64,000 nt of DNA from Sphingobacterium yanglingense (lineage in GTDB: Bacteria; Bacteroidota; Bacteroidia; Sphingobacteriales; Sphingobacteriaceae), in contig NZ_SNYV01000015.1 of NCBI RefSeq assembly GCF_004363245.1, positions 491,011 to 555,010 on the forward strand. Reading direction: 5' to 3'. Of this stretch, positions 1-9,587 are shown in pieces; the first letter of the stretch is position 1, and every line of letters starts with the position of its first letter. The translations under genes and the position numbers were made by a program. The notes under the pieces are model-generated. The model was not told the DNA's origin. It saw only the letters and a list, made by a program, of their open reading frames with translations, and did no database searches.

Positions 1-748
1 AGTTACGATGCTCAGTTTCATTCAGGTAATGTAGCGCTACTCCTGCCGCAATAATTGCAGTAGGCATGCGATCAATACCGAAACCTTTTAAAGACTGGAC
101 CTCAAAATGCTTCAACAGATTCCCCTCAGCATAATCCCCGGTATAAGGCCATTCATCCAACGAATAGGTGTAATATTGACTTCCAAAATTCGTTGCAAAT
201 TCTTTAGACTGCTTGCGTGGCATGATAACCTCTGTTGGTTTAAAACCTTGAAGCAATTTATCAATATAACCAACGCTGCCTTGCGCTACAAGAAATTCTC
301 CAGTAGAAATATCTAAGAAAGAAATACCTACAGAGTTTTTATCAAAAAAAACAGAGGCTAGGTAATTATTCGATTTCTGTTGTACAATATTATCGCTGTA
401 CGACACCCCTGGTGTCACCAATTCTGTCACCCCTCGCTTTACAATCGTCTTGGTCATTTTAGGATCTTCCAGCTGATCACATATCGCGACACGCTGACCA
501 GCCCGTACCAACTTGGGAAGATAGGTCTCCAATGAATGATGAGGAAACCCTGCAAGGGCAGTTTCTGATTCAGACCCATTCCCTCTTTTGGTCAAGACAA
601 TACCCAGGATTCCCGCAGCTTTAATCGCGTCCTCACCAAAAGTTTCATAAAAATCACCAACACGGAATAATAATAATGCACCAGGATACTTCGCTTTGAT
701 CGTGTTGTACTGCTGCATTAGGGGAGTTTCTTTCTTTACCTTTGCCAA
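1..748 (-). CDS. mutS: DNA mismatch repair protein MutS (N-terminal part; 3' end lies beyond the left edge)
   Basis: This gene encodes the mismatch-recognition ATPase that starts methyl-independent or methyl-directed mismatch repair. Reading the minus strand gives about 249 codons of the MutS mismatch-binding and connector domains. The Phe-X-Glu mismatch-reading motif appears as GDFYETF, followed by the conserved ALAGFPHHSLETYL segment. I place the start at a TTG (complement of 746-748), because the peptide LAKVKKETPLMQQYN matches the usual MutS N-terminus; the first ATG is ten codons later (complement of 716-718). The core, clamp and ATPase domains are outside the window. It points away from the asparaginase-type gene that follows, with about 90 bp between them and no clear promoter seen. 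Confidence 0.93.
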   Translation of the reverse strand, partial: MAKVKKETPLMQQYNTIKAKYPGALLLFRVGDFYETFGEDAIKAAGILGIVLTKRGNGSESETALAGFPHHSLETYLPKLVRAGQRVAICDQLEDPKMTKTIVKRGVTELVTPGVSYSDNIVQQKSNNYLASVFFDKNSVGISFLDISTGEFLVAQGSVGYIDKLLQGFKPTEVIMPRKQSKEFATNFGSQYYTYSLDEWPYTGDYAEGNLLKHFEVQSLKGFGIDRMPTAIIAAGVALHYLNETEHRN

Positions 749-838
749 TGGAAATCTGTTTTTTGTTGAGGTGTAAAAATAAGAGAATTGTAGGGATTTG
801 ACAAGCCGAATATCCTTCTATTAAAGCATTATGGCCTA

Positions 839-1867
839 CTACTTGTAAATCTCCACCTTAATCTCGCCAGATTCAGTAATATATCCTCTATACATACCGG
901 CTGTATTGAATGGCAAGGCTACATTCCCATCTCTATCTAAGACGATCATTCCACCATCTCCCCCCATGTCTCCAATTTTGCGAATCACTTCCTTTGACGC
1001 CTCTAGTGCAGATAGCGACTTATACTCCATCAGTGCGGCTACATCATATGCAGCCACATTACGTATAAAATATTCTCCCCATCCTGTACAGGAAACTCCG
1101 ACTTGCTTATTCGCATAGGTACCTGCACCAATAACTGGGGAATCTCCGACACGTCCAAATTTTTTATTTGTCATCCCTCCAGTTGATGTACCTGCTGAGA
1201 TATCCCCTTTACTATCCAACGCTACACACCCCACCGTTCCGAATTTATCGTCCTTCCATTCTGGCTTTGTAATCGACTGTTTGTCACTATGATCTAACTC
1301 AATAGCTTTACTATCTTCTTTCAATATCCGCTGTAAGGCATCCCAACGCTCTTGTGTATAGAAATAAGAAGGATCTACCTGAGCTATCCCTTGCTCTTTG
1401 GCAAATCTTTCAGCTCCTTGCCCCACCATCATTACATGAGGCGAATCTTCCATCACAGCTATAGCAGCCGTTATCGGATTCTTTATTGTGGTAACTCCTG
1501 CTACAGCTCCAGCAGCACCATCTTTTCCCTTCATAATAGAGGCATCAAGCTCATTCGTCCCTTCATGGGTAAAAACAGCTCCTTTGCCTGCATTAAATAA
1601 AGGGGAGTCCTCCATAACATGAATAGCAGCTTCGACAGCCTTCTCACTACTTCCACCTGTTTTAAGTATATCATAACCTGCCTGGAGTGAAGCACGGAGT
1701 GCACTCGTATAGGCCTGCTCTTTTTCTGGCGTCATTTTGGACTTCAAGATTGTTCCAGCTCCACCATGTATCACGAGGATTACCTTATCTTTGGGGTCTA
1801 CCTGTTGCCCCACACCAACTAAACTCATAAACATCAAAAATAAAAAAAGGGTATTTTTTACAGTCAT
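839..1867 (-). CDS. isoaspartyl peptidase/L-asparaginase, plant-type Ntn hydrolase (exported)
   Basis: A 342-residue precursor of the Asparaginase_2 (Ntn hydrolase) family, which hydrolyses isoaspartyl dipeptides and L-asparagine. Residues 1-20 form a signal peptide, so the enzyme should be periplasmic. The early motif VIHGGAGT, the autoprocessing site with the nucleophile Thr211 in FGTVGCVALD, the substrate-binding GRVGDSPVIGAG and the TGWGE motif are all present. Family members self-cleave before the Thr into alpha and beta chains. A second, more diverged family member lies at 39888-40877; that one looks like a glycosylasparaginase. The start is an ATG that gives a complete signal peptide. 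No operon partner is evident. Confidence 0.9.
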   Translation of the reverse strand: MTVKNTLFLFLMFMSLVGVGQQVDPKDKVILVIHGGAGTILKSKMTPEKEQAYTSALRASLQAGYDILKTGGSSEKAVEAAIHVMEDSPLFNAGKGAVFTHEGTNELDASIMKGKDGAAGAVAGVTTIKNPITAAIAVMEDSPHVMMVGQGAERFAKEQGIAQVDPSYFYTQERWDALQRILKEDSKAIELDHSDKQSITKPEWKDDKFGTVGCVALDSKGDISAGTSTGGMTNKKFGRVGDSPVIGAGTYANKQVGVSCTGWGEYFIRNVAAYDVAALMEYKSLSALEASKEVIRKIGDMGGDGGMIVLDRDGNVALPFNTAGMYRGYITESGEIKVEIYK

Positions 1868-1995
1868 AATATGGATAATAATCCTGTAAATTAGTCATTT
1901 TTGTACAATGTATCTACTTATGGCTTAAAAAAGCAATTGTGACTACCTATTTTGTCGGTTTTTTTTTAGGTTTGCATCGAATTTGTGATCAGGTC

Positions 1996-2724
1996 ATGGC
2001 AATAAAACGTGGTAATTATAGAAAGAAAAAAGTGTCATCCACTTCTTGGAAGAAACAGCTAAAAAGTTGGTCTATCCGAATCGTAGTGGGATTTTTTGCC
2101 TTAAGTATCTTTTGGGTACTTTGTCTTAAGTTTATCAACCCACCCATTACCTATCTTATGATAAAAAGGGGATTCCAGTGGCAGTCAGAAGGCAAAGGCT
2201 TTAAAATAGAAAAAGACTGGCTGCCTTACGACGATCTTTCAAATAATCTGAAGAGAGCAGCTTTGGCTGGTGAAGACGCTCACTTCATGAGCCATAATGG
2301 TTTTGATACAGATGCAATCAAACAGGCATTAGAAAAGAACCAATCTGGAAAACCGCTCCGGGGAGGAAGTACTATCAGCCAACAGGTTGCAAAAAATGTC
2401 TTTCTATGGCCGGGACGTTCTTGGCTCAGAAAAGGTCTAGAGACCTATTTTACATTTCTTATCGAAATCATCTGGAGCAAAAAACGTATTCTTGAGGTGT
2501 ACCTCAACGTGATCGAAATGGGACAAGGAGTATACGGAGCAGAGGCTGCATCACATTACTATTTTAACAAATCAGCGAAAAGCCTAACAAAGAAAGAGGC
2601 TGCATTAATTATCGCCATCTTGCCCAATCCAAGACAATGGGATGCGCGCCGTCCGTCGAATTACGTCAACTCAAGGGCAAATAACATAGTCCGTTACCTC
2701 AGTCATTACGAGATTCCGGATTAA
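1996..2724 (+). CDS. mtgA: monofunctional peptidoglycan glycosyltransferase MtgA
   Basis: This is a single-domain GT51 transglycosylase that polymerises lipid II into glycan strands at the inner membrane. From the ATG at 1996 it is 242 residues, with a basic N-terminus, one membrane segment at about residues 27-45, and the GT51 domain after it. Family motifs seen are AGEDAHFMSHNGFD (first catalytic Glu), GGSTISQQVAKNVFL and KRILEVYLNVIEMG. An in-frame GTG at 1939 would add 19 residues (MTTYFVGFFLGLHRICDQV), but family members normally begin with the basic stretch, so I prefer 1996. No transpeptidase domain follows. It converges on the lactonase gene with only 5 bp between stops. Confidence 0.9.
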   Translation: MAIKRGNYRKKKVSSTSWKKQLKSWSIRIVVGFFALSIFWVLCLKFINPPITYLMIKRGFQWQSEGKGFKIEKDWLPYDDLSNNLKRAALAGEDAHFMSHNGFDTDAIKQALEKNQSGKPLRGGSTISQQVAKNVFLWPGRSWLRKGLETYFTFLIEIIWSKKRILEVYLNVIEMGQGVYGAEAASHYYFNKSAKSLTKKEAALIIAILPNPRQWDARRPSNYVNSRANNIVRYLSHYEIPD

Positions 2725-2729
2725 AAAGA

Positions 2730-3830
2730 TTAAAAAATTAGACAGACCGGCTTACTAACTGAGATTGCTACCGATTCGTTTATAGCCAAAGCTCCTGTCC
2801 GTGTATTTCTTTTAAAAACGCTAATTTGATTGGAAATTTGATTGGTTACGAACCCCCAGTTCCCATCTGCAGAAATATTTAAGTTTCGAGGCGAATTGCC
2901 TCCTGTAGAAACAATACTTTTTAAGCGAAGCATTTTGTTTTTCATCACCTCATAGCATGCAATTACATTTGCATCTCCCCGATTTGTAGCATAAACAAAT
3001 TTACCATTAACCGACATCTTTATATCAGCACCCCCATGCTCCCCCTTGAAACCTTCATCATATACAGGCAGTACCTGAGTATTGACCCATTGGTTATTTT
3101 TCTGTTGAAATACCGCTACCTCTCCTGTCAATTCAAGCACAGCGTATATGCACTTTGCATCATCCGAGACAACGACGTGTCTTGGACCTGAACCTTTTGG
3201 AGTAGATATACTATCGACTCTCTGGAGGCTGTATCTCGTACCTTCCTGTTGTATCTCATAGATATAGATTAAATCAGCTCCTAAATCGGAAACAAATAAT
3301 CGAGAACCATCCTTAGAGAAAAAAGCAGAATGAATATGCGAACTCGACTGTCTATCTTTATTAATGCTACTACCTTTAAACTGTATAAAGTCTTCTTCCT
3401 GATTTAAGCTTCCATCATCTTTTAAAGAAAACAAAGCTAGTGATCCACTACTATAATTAGAAACCACCAGAACAGGCTTAGTCGGACTAAGAGATACATG
3501 ACAGGGGTGGGCTCCCTTGGTAGGTAAAGTCCCCATGATCGCTCTACTTTCTAAATCGATCGCAGTCACACGACCTTCGTTATTCTCATTGACGGCATAC
3601 AGCATCTGCCCTTTTCTAGCCAAAAAAGAAGGATTGTCCATAGGTATAGTCCCTGAAAAAGTAGAAGCACCCGTGGCGGCTTCAAAATCATAAAGCTGTA
3701 CCCCTTCACTCCCTCCTGCTGACGTATATGTCCCCACATACAGCTTAGCCGTTTGCGCCTGAACATTCAAAAAAAAGCCTGGGACCGACAGCCCTAAAAA
3801 AACAGCAAACATTCTCCCTAAATCAATCAT
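2730..3830 (-). CDS. lactonase family protein (6-phosphogluconolactonase-like beta-propeller)
   Basis: A 366-residue protein of the 7-bladed beta-propeller lactonase family (PF10282). Members include bacterial 6-phosphogluconolactonase YbhE, but many exported ones have no proven substrate. The N-terminus has a signal peptide ending near VQAQ, so this copy should be periplasmic, which argues against a role in the cytosolic pentose phosphate pathway. Seen motifs include KLYVGTYTSAGGSEGVQLYD, HPCHVSLSP, SSHIHSAFFSKDG, GPRHVVVS and SPRNLNISADGNWGFVTNQ, which are typical blade signatures. It lies alone, convergent with mtgA. Confidence 0.82.
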   Translation of the reverse strand: MIDLGRMFAVFLGLSVPGFFLNVQAQTAKLYVGTYTSAGGSEGVQLYDFEAATGASTFSGTIPMDNPSFLARKGQMLYAVNENNEGRVTAIDLESRAIMGTLPTKGAHPCHVSLSPTKPVLVVSNYSSGSLALFSLKDDGSLNQEEDFIQFKGSSINKDRQSSSHIHSAFFSKDGSRLFVSDLGADLIYIYEIQQEGTRYSLQRVDSISTPKGSGPRHVVVSDDAKCIYAVLELTGEVAVFQQKNNQWVNTQVLPVYDEGFKGEHGGADIKMSVNGKFVYATNRGDANVIACYEVMKNKMLRLKSIVSTGGNSPRNLNISADGNWGFVTNQISNQISVFKRNTRTGALAINESVAISVSKPVCLIF

Positions 3831-4147
3831 ATTATACCTGCGTTAAATTTCGTTAAAAACGATATTAGCCTCTGTCAAAAAGCTATATTCGTAACAAAAT
3901 ATGGAATAAAAAAGACATTAATAAATCAAACAAGATAATCTTACGATGCCTTCTCTGATTATTTCAGTCTAGGTTCGAGGAGATGATCTTATTCTGATGA
4001 AAAATACGACTTTTACAAATTATTCTGATATTTTTGTGTACAAATATTGAATAACGTATATTATGAAAGAATCATGATTTATACAGTCTCATTGAGGAAT
4101 GCATAAGTCGGATCATTTCATCACAAATTAAAAACAAATCAGAAAAG
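3831..4147. other. intergenic region between divergent lactonase and prolyl-isomerase genes
   Basis: These 317 bp are AT-rich and hold no convincing small gene. A TATTTTTG at 4029-4036 fits the Bacteroidota -7 consensus TAnnTTTG and could drive the isomerase gene, but I see no matching TTG at the -33 position. Nothing else structured was noticed. Confidence 0.4.
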
Positions 4148-5518
4148 ATGAAAAAAATCTTAGGGATATTTCTTATTCTATCCATATACTTTTCACCAAC
4201 CATCGGACAAGAAAAGCTAATAGACCGTGTTATATCAACTGTTGGTACGGGCCACATATTACAATCGGATCTGGAGCTGGAGTACACACAGTATCTAGCG
4301 CAAGGAAACACACCTAATGATAAGATAAAATGTTATATCCTTCAACAATTGTTGACCCAGAAACTTTTAGCGCAACAAGCTGTAATTGACTCAGTGGAAG
4401 TATCGGAGAGTGAAATCGATGACCAACTGAACTTCCGTATCCGTTCGATGATCCAAAAAGCTGGAGGCAAAGAACGATTGGAAGAATTCTTAAACCGGTC
4501 GATATTACAACATAAAGAAGAAATGCGTCCTGCTGTTGCCGAACAACTAAAAGGAAACAAGATGCAAGGACAATTGGTATCGAAAGTAGATGTCACTCCA
4601 CAAGAAGTAAAAAAATATTTCCAAAGCTTAAATGCAGATAGTCTACCTTATTTCAATACCGAAATCGAATATGCGCAGTTGGTAATCAATCCTGTATTGA
4701 CCAAAGAGGAAAAAGAACAATTTCGGTCCAAAGCCGAAGGCTACCGTCAGCAGGTACTGAACGGTTCGGATTTCGGAACTATTGCCCGTCTATATTCTGA
4801 AGATGGTTCGGCTCCTTATGGTGGCGAGTTGGGCTTCAGTACAAGGGATGCATGGGTAAAGGAATTCTCGGCACAGGCCTTCAAATTGAAAGCAGGTGAA
4901 ATGTCCCCTGTATTTGAGACACAGTTTGGTTTCCACTTCCTCCAAGTACTTGAAAGACGCGGGGAAGAGGTAAATGTGCGGCATATCCTCATCAAAAGCA
5001 AACCTACAAACGCTGCATTATCACGCACTAAAGCTAAGATAGATAGTATCTATGATCTTATCGTAGACACCAAACGTATGAATTTCAATACTGCTGCGTC
5101 CCTATATTCGGATGACAAAGAAACGAAATACAATGGTGGTGTAGTGACGAACATGGAAGACCGTTCTACCTTGATCCCTGTCGACCAACTGGATGATGTA
5201 TCCGTGTTCAACGCAATAGATCCTTTGAAAGAGGGCGAAGTATCCAAAGCAGTATTATATACAGACAAAAGAACTGGTGAGTCTTCTTATCGTATTTACT
5301 ACTTAAAATCTAGGATCGCTCCTCACAAAGCGAATCTAGATCAAGATTTTGCTAAAATTAAGGAAGCTGCTCGTCAAGACAAAATCAACCGCACACTGAG
5401 TGAATGGTTTGAATCGAGAAGAGAGACAACCTATATCGATATAAATCCGGAGTTCCTATCCTGTGATGAATTAAAAGTCTGGGCAAAGACAACGGATAAA
5501 ACAGCAAAGGGCAATTAA
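4148..5518 (+). CDS. SurA-like periplasmic peptidylprolyl isomerase
   Basis: A 456-residue exported parvulin-type chaperone, probably acting on outer-membrane proteins in the periplasm. A signal peptide covers about residues 1-20. A SurA_N-type helical region follows at about 22-165 (it begins KLIDRVISTVGTGHILQSDLE). A canonical rotamase domain spans about 170-270, with SEDGSAPYGGELGFSTRDAWV and FGFHFLQVLERRG, and a weaker second rotamase domain (VRHILIKSKP) spans about 275-390. This N-domain plus two parvulin domains is the SurA architecture. The start is an ATG 6 bases after a purine-rich stretch. A strong bidirectional terminator lies about 80 bp after the stop. Given the many large beta-barrels in this window (SusC, SprA, PorP), client proteins are plentiful. 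Confidence 0.88.
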   Translation: MKKILGIFLILSIYFSPTIGQEKLIDRVISTVGTGHILQSDLELEYTQYLAQGNTPNDKIKCYILQQLLTQKLLAQQAVIDSVEVSESEIDDQLNFRIRSMIQKAGGKERLEEFLNRSILQHKEEMRPAVAEQLKGNKMQGQLVSKVDVTPQEVKKYFQSLNADSLPYFNTEIEYAQLVINPVLTKEEKEQFRSKAEGYRQQVLNGSDFGTIARLYSEDGSAPYGGELGFSTRDAWVKEFSAQAFKLKAGEMSPVFETQFGFHFLQVLERRGEEVNVRHILIKSKPTNAALSRTKAKIDSIYDLIVDTKRMNFNTAASLYSDDKETKYNGGVVTNMEDRSTLIPVDQLDDVSVFNAIDPLKEGEVSKAVLYTDKRTGESSYRIYYLKSRIAPHKANLDQDFAKIKEAARQDKINRTLSEWFESRRETTYIDINPEFLSCDELKVWAKTTDKTAKGN

Positions 5519-5596
5519 TAAAACTTTCATGATTCCTTTGGATTATCAACAGAAATGAAAGTTCTTGATGTCCATTAAAGACAGACAGTTTCAGAT

Positions 5597-5631
5597 AAAA
5601 AAGGCGAAAAGTAAAACTTTTCGCCTTTTTT
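5597..5631. terminator. bidirectional intrinsic terminator
   Basis: A 16-bp stem (AAGGCGAAAAGT core with flanking A/T tracts) and a 3-base AAA loop lie between the convergent isomerase gene and the gene ending at 5650. A and T runs on either side let it work in both directions. Confidence 0.85.
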
Positions 5632-5649
5632 ATCTTTTCACCGATCTCA

Positions 5650-6519
5650 CTACCGTTCAAATAGCATTTCTAAAATCACACGCCATTGATAGTCATCTTT
5701 TAGCTGCCATATCCTGATGTAGTTAAACTTTACCTCTTTATCTTTAGAAGACACCGTTGCATTCCCCAGCGAATAGGCAAACTCTCCACTATAAGCGCGC
5801 CCTACATCAGTAGGTTCCGTTTCAATGGCAATACGTTGCTTTTTTAGAAATGACAATACATTTTTCTTACCCGATATTTCCTCTTGCCACGGGTAATAAA
5901 AGCGTGCATCATCTGTTAGGAATTCAGAATAGGCTGTTTCATTATTCGCTTTCAATACTGTTGAAAACAATTGATCAGTAGACATAACCACATCCTCTCG
6001 CTGCTGTAACCTAACTTTAGAGCGATGTTTCAAATACCAAGAATCATCGGGCTCGTGGTACCAAATCTCTTGGGGCTGATTCTTTCCAAAGTTCTCCACT
6101 TCAGCTCTCAGTTCAACTTTCCAATCGCCTTTCTTACCACGCTTCCACACAGTAAGATACTGCCCATTTCTTTTTACAGCTCCAACCTTTTGAAACTCCA
6201 TCTTGCCAGACGTCACTCCCCAGTCAAGACTCTTGGATACCAATGCAAAATTAGGATCCCAGCTCAACACATCCGGAATATTCGGTCTATTATTCAGGTA
6301 ATTAAAAGCGTTCACTGCCGAAGGCACATAAAAAGTAGACTCTTTATCGATAATCGACGAAAATGCAGCGTGTGGAGACTGAGCCTTGGAAAGCATTGCC
6401 GCGTTTCTATCTGCTGTGATTAAGCCCCCCACTTTGTCTGGCAACTGGGCAAACAGTACCTGAGCCGGGAATGCGATACAAACAAGAGATATGCTGGTTA
6501 AAAAACTATTATATTTCAT
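5650..6519 (-). CDS. hypothetical exported protein with two NTF2/SnoaL-like regions
   Basis: A 289-residue protein with a signal peptide ending near VLFAQ. It seems to contain two NTF2-like (DUF4440/SnoaL) folds in tandem: one at about residues 25-150 (AAFSSIIDKESTFYVPSA to WKVELRAEVENFG) and one at about 180-289 (FSTVLKANNETAYSEFLTDDARFYY to DYQWRVILEMLFER). Both halves carry the pattern of an early helix, a fluctuating 'F.Y..' strand and a late W-rich strand, which I infer as duplication. NTF2-like folds bind small ligands or catalyse isomerase or cyclase reactions, but nothing here identifies a substrate. It lies next to cysS with 44 bp between them and could be cotranscribed downstream of it. 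Confidence 0.6.
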   Translation of the reverse strand: MKYNSFLTSISLVCIAFPAQVLFAQLPDKVGGLITADRNAAMLSKAQSPHAAFSSIIDKESTFYVPSAVNAFNYLNNRPNIPDVLSWDPNFALVSKSLDWGVTSGKMEFQKVGAVKRNGQYLTVWKRGKKGDWKVELRAEVENFGKNQPQEIWYHEPDDSWYLKHRSKVRLQQREDVVMSTDQLFSTVLKANNETAYSEFLTDDARFYYPWQEEISGKKNVLSFLKKQRIAIETEPTDVGRAYSGEFAYSLGNATVSSKDKEVKFNYIRIWQLKDDYQWRVILEMLFER

Positions 6520-6563
6520 AAATACATGACCTATTTTTAGCTGTCATTTTTGAACCTACAATA

Positions 6564-8036
6564 TCAAATCTTATTCCAAAGTGTTCCATCTTTGCTATCT
6601 TTCAATTGAATTCCAATTGCAGATAGTTCTTGTCTTATTCTATCAGAAGTTGCAAAATCTTTGTTTTGCTTGGCTTCATTACGCATCGCGATTACCAAAT
6701 CCATCAACCCTTCTATATCTTGATTATTACCACCTAACTGATCATCTTTCAAGCCCATGATGTCAAAGACAAACTCTTTCATCAATTGCTTTATTTGTTC
6801 CAAGGTTGTAGCATTAACCTGTTGTTTACCGTCGTAAATAGAATTGATAAGACGAACCACTTCAAAAAGCTCCGCAATCAATATAGGACTATTAAAGTCA
6901 TCATCCATTGCCGCGTGACATTTCGCACGAACCTCACTCAAATCAACATCAATCTTTGTCTTACCAGAAGGGGTGATTTTATCCAGCAAAGCGATAGCTG
7001 TCATCAAGCGCTTATATCCTTTCTCAGCTGCATCCAACGCCTCATTAGAAAAGTCCAACGTACTCCTATAATGTGCCTGTAACATAAAGAATCGTACCGC
7101 CATAGGGGAATATCCTTTTTCAAGCAAAGGATGATCACCGGTAAACAATTCACCAGGCAAGAATCCGTTACCTGCAGATTTTGACATACGCGCTCCGTTT
7201 ACGGTCAACATATTAGTATGCATCCAATACTTGGCCGGTTGTACGTGATTACAAGCTTCTGACTGTGCAATCTCATTCGTGTGATGCGTAGCCGCCAAAT
7301 CCATTCCACCTCCGTGGATATCAAACTGGTCGCCAAGATATTTACGGCTCATTGCCGAACATTCTATATGCCAACCAGGGAAACCGACGCTCCAAGGCGC
7401 TGGCCATTGCATAATATGCTCAGGCTTCGCTTTAATCCATAACGCAAAATCCAACCGCCCCTTCTTTTCATCCTGACCACCCAGTTCGCGGGTGTTGTTC
7501 AACAAATCCTCTAAGTTACGATTGGTTAAAATGGTATAATTATGCTCTTTTACGTATTTGTCCACATCAAAGTATACAGTTCCGTTTACCTCATAGGCAT
7601 AACCATTTTCGATGATCTGCTGTACCATCTCAATCTGTTCTGAAATATGGCCGGTAGCTGTTGGCTCAATACTAGGAGGCAGTGTATTGAACATACGTAA
7701 TACATCATGAAAGCCTAGCGTGTACTTCTGCACAATTTCCATCGGCTCTAACTGCATCAGCTTTGCCTTTTTTGCAAATTTATCGTCCCCTTCGTCATTA
7801 TCTCCCTCAAGGTGTCCAGCATCTGTAATATTACGTACATAACGAACTTTGTACCCTAAATGTAAGAGGTAACGAAAAATCAAATCGAAGGAAACAAAAG
7901 TCCTACAATTACCCAAATGTACATCACTGTATACGGTCGGCCCGCACACATACATACCAACTAGATTAGAATGAATTGGTTCAAACTTTTCCTTTTTTCG
8001 CGTAAGGGTATTGTATACGACTAGATTGTGTTGCAT
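6564..8036 (-). CDS. cysS: cysteinyl-tRNA synthetase
   Basis: A class I aminoacyl-tRNA synthetase that charges tRNA-Cys in the cytosol. At 490 residues it has the usual length. The HIGH-type motif is in CGPTVYSDVHLGNCRTF (its Cys is a zinc ligand) and the KMSKS loop is MSKSAGN. Other conserved segments are NITDAGHL, GFPGWHIECSAM and GGGMDLAATHHTNEIAQSE, which hold the remaining zinc ligands. The anticodon-binding DALR-like helix bundle follows from about residue 350. It sits 26 bp downstream of der in the same direction, so the two may form an operon. Confidence 0.97.
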   Translation of the reverse strand: MQHNLVVYNTLTRKKEKFEPIHSNLVGMYVCGPTVYSDVHLGNCRTFVSFDLIFRYLLHLGYKVRYVRNITDAGHLEGDNDEGDDKFAKKAKLMQLEPMEIVQKYTLGFHDVLRMFNTLPPSIEPTATGHISEQIEMVQQIIENGYAYEVNGTVYFDVDKYVKEHNYTILTNRNLEDLLNNTRELGGQDEKKGRLDFALWIKAKPEHIMQWPAPWSVGFPGWHIECSAMSRKYLGDQFDIHGGGMDLAATHHTNEIAQSEACNHVQPAKYWMHTNMLTVNGARMSKSAGNGFLPGELFTGDHPLLEKGYSPMAVRFFMLQAHYRSTLDFSNEALDAAEKGYKRLMTAIALLDKITPSGKTKIDVDLSEVRAKCHAAMDDDFNSPILIAELFEVVRLINSIYDGKQQVNATTLEQIKQLMKEFVFDIMGLKDDQLGGNNQDIEGLMDLVIAMRNEAKQNKDFATSDRIRQELSAIGIQLKDSKDGTLWNKI

Positions 8037-8062
8037 ATTGAACAGATAATATATTGATTAAA

Positions 8063-9367
8063 CTATTTTTGTCTAAAATACACTTGGATTGGAACACCAT
8101 TAAAATCGAAATGTTCTCGTAATTTATTTTCTACAAAGCGTCTATAAGGCTCTTTAATATACTGTGGCAAATTACAGAAAAACGCAAACATAGGGCTTCG
8201 TCCTGGAAGCTGTGTTGCATATTTGATTTTAATATACTTACCTTTTATGGATGGTGGTGGGTAGTTTTCAATAATCTCCAACATCACCTCATTCAACTTA
8301 GATGTAGGTATTTTCTTCGTCTTATTCTGGAAGATTTGCATAGCCTTCTCCACGACTCTGAAGATACGTTGTTTCTCAGTCACAGAAGTAAAGAGGATAG
8401 GCACATCAGTAAAGGGTGCTATTTTCTCCTTAATTCTTGCCTCAAACTCCTTCATCGTTTTGTTGTCCTTTTCAATAGTATCCCATTTATTGACAACGAT
8501 AAGGATACCTTTTTTATTTTTTTCAGCTAGATGAAAGATATTGATATCCTGTCCTTCAATCCCATCATTGGCATCTAACATTAATACCACTACATCCGAG
8601 TCTTCTAAAGCTTTTATCGTACGCATCACCGAGTAAAACTCGATATCCTCGCTCACTTTACTTTTCCGTCGCAACCCAGCTGTATCGATCAACAAGAATT
8701 CGTGTCCAAATTGGTTGTAATGGATCCGTATAGAATCACGTGTAGTCCCTGCTACATCCGTTACAATATTACGATCTACTCCTAACAAAGCATTAGTCAT
8801 AGAGGATTTTCCTACGTTCGGTCGCCCTACAATCGCTACTTTTGGCAAAGGAGTTTCATCCTCTTCTTCCTCATCTGGAAAATTAGAAACCACCGCATCC
8901 AAGAGCTCACCAGTACCTGATCCTGTAGCCGAAGACACGTTGTAGATTTCACCTAAACCAAAAGCATAGAACTCTGCAGAATCATGGTGTAATTTTGCAT
9001 GATCTACTTTGTTTGCGACCACATATACCGGTTTGGATGTACGGCGCAATAAATCCGCAATTTCATCATCCAAATCCGTAATTCCGGTAGTTACATCTAC
9101 CATAAATATAATCACTGAAGCTTCTTCGATAGCGATATGAACCTGATCCCGAATAGCCTCTTCAAATACATCATCTGATCCGTGTACAAAACCACCGGTA
9201 TCAATTACAGTAAACTTCTTACCGATCCAATCTGCGACTTCATAATGACGGTCACGCGTCACTCCACTAAAGTCATCTACAATCGCTTTTCTACTTTCTG
9301 TCAAGCGATTAAACAAGGTCGATTTTCCCACATTGGGACGACCTACAATTGCAACAATGTTTGCCAT
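8063..9367 (-). CDS. der: ribosome-assembly GTPase Der (EngA)
   Basis: An essential tandem-GTPase factor for 50S subunit maturation. The 434 residues hold two G domains and a C-terminal KH-like domain. The first G domain has P-loop GRPNVGKSTLFNRL, DTGG and NKVD; the second has GRPNVGKSSMTNALL, DTAG and NKWD. The KH-like domain (from about residue 345) includes KIKYATQLPGRSPMFAFFCN. Its length is typical. A TAACTTTG on the minus strand at 9439-9446 matches the Bacteroidota -7 box, so der probably heads a transcript that runs into cysS. Confidence 0.97.
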   Translation of the reverse strand: MANIVAIVGRPNVGKSTLFNRLTESRKAIVDDFSGVTRDRHYEVADWIGKKFTVIDTGGFVHGSDDVFEEAIRDQVHIAIEEASVIIFMVDVTTGITDLDDEIADLLRRTSKPVYVVANKVDHAKLHHDSAEFYAFGLGEIYNVSSATGSGTGELLDAVVSNFPDEEEEDETPLPKVAIVGRPNVGKSSMTNALLGVDRNIVTDVAGTTRDSIRIHYNQFGHEFLLIDTAGLRRKSKVSEDIEFYSVMRTIKALEDSDVVVLMLDANDGIEGQDINIFHLAEKNKKGILIVVNKWDTIEKDNKTMKEFEARIKEKIAPFTDVPILFTSVTEKQRIFRVVEKAMQIFQNKTKKIPTSKLNEVMLEIIENYPPPSIKGKYIKIKYATQLPGRSPMFAFFCNLPQYIKEPYRRFVENKLREHFDFNGVPIQVYFRQK

Positions 9368-9438
9368 ATCTTTAAATTTTTATCTCGCGCGTTACCCTCA
9401 CGGCAACTAATCTTTTATTACTCAATAAATAGAACGGA

Positions 9439-9446
9439 CAAAGTTA
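9439..9446 (-). promoter_or_regulatory. candidate -7 box for der (TAACTTTG)
   Basis: The minus-strand TAACTTTG fits TAnnTTTG and lies about 70 bp upstream of the der start. I do not see a clear TTG at -33, so support is from the -7 element only. Confidence 0.4.
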
Positions 9447-9525
9447 CGCAAAAACAGTGGCATTATGTTTTGTTACCAGCAACTTCCTAGATAATATTTT
9501 CATCACAACAAAGGACAATGAATCA

Positions 9526-9560
9526 AAAAGAAAGCCCCACATAAAATATGTGAGGCTTCT
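9526..9560 (-). terminator. intrinsic terminator after the first susD-like gene
   Basis: On the minus strand a hairpin (AAGCCTCACATA / TATGTGGGGCTT, one mismatch) is followed by TTCTTTTT. It lies about 30 bp after the stop at 9588. Confidence 0.75.
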
Positions 9561-9587
9561 AAAAAAGCAAGTACTTGCCGAATCCTA

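Noticed and set aside
839..1867. Functional duplicate of the glycosylasparaginase at 39888
   Set aside because: The two share the Ntn fold but differ in motifs (TGWGE versus TGHGEE) and signal type, so they probably have different substrates.
6025..6423. Plus-strand 132-codon frame
   Set aside because: It is antisense to the exported NTF2-like gene and has no start context or similarity.
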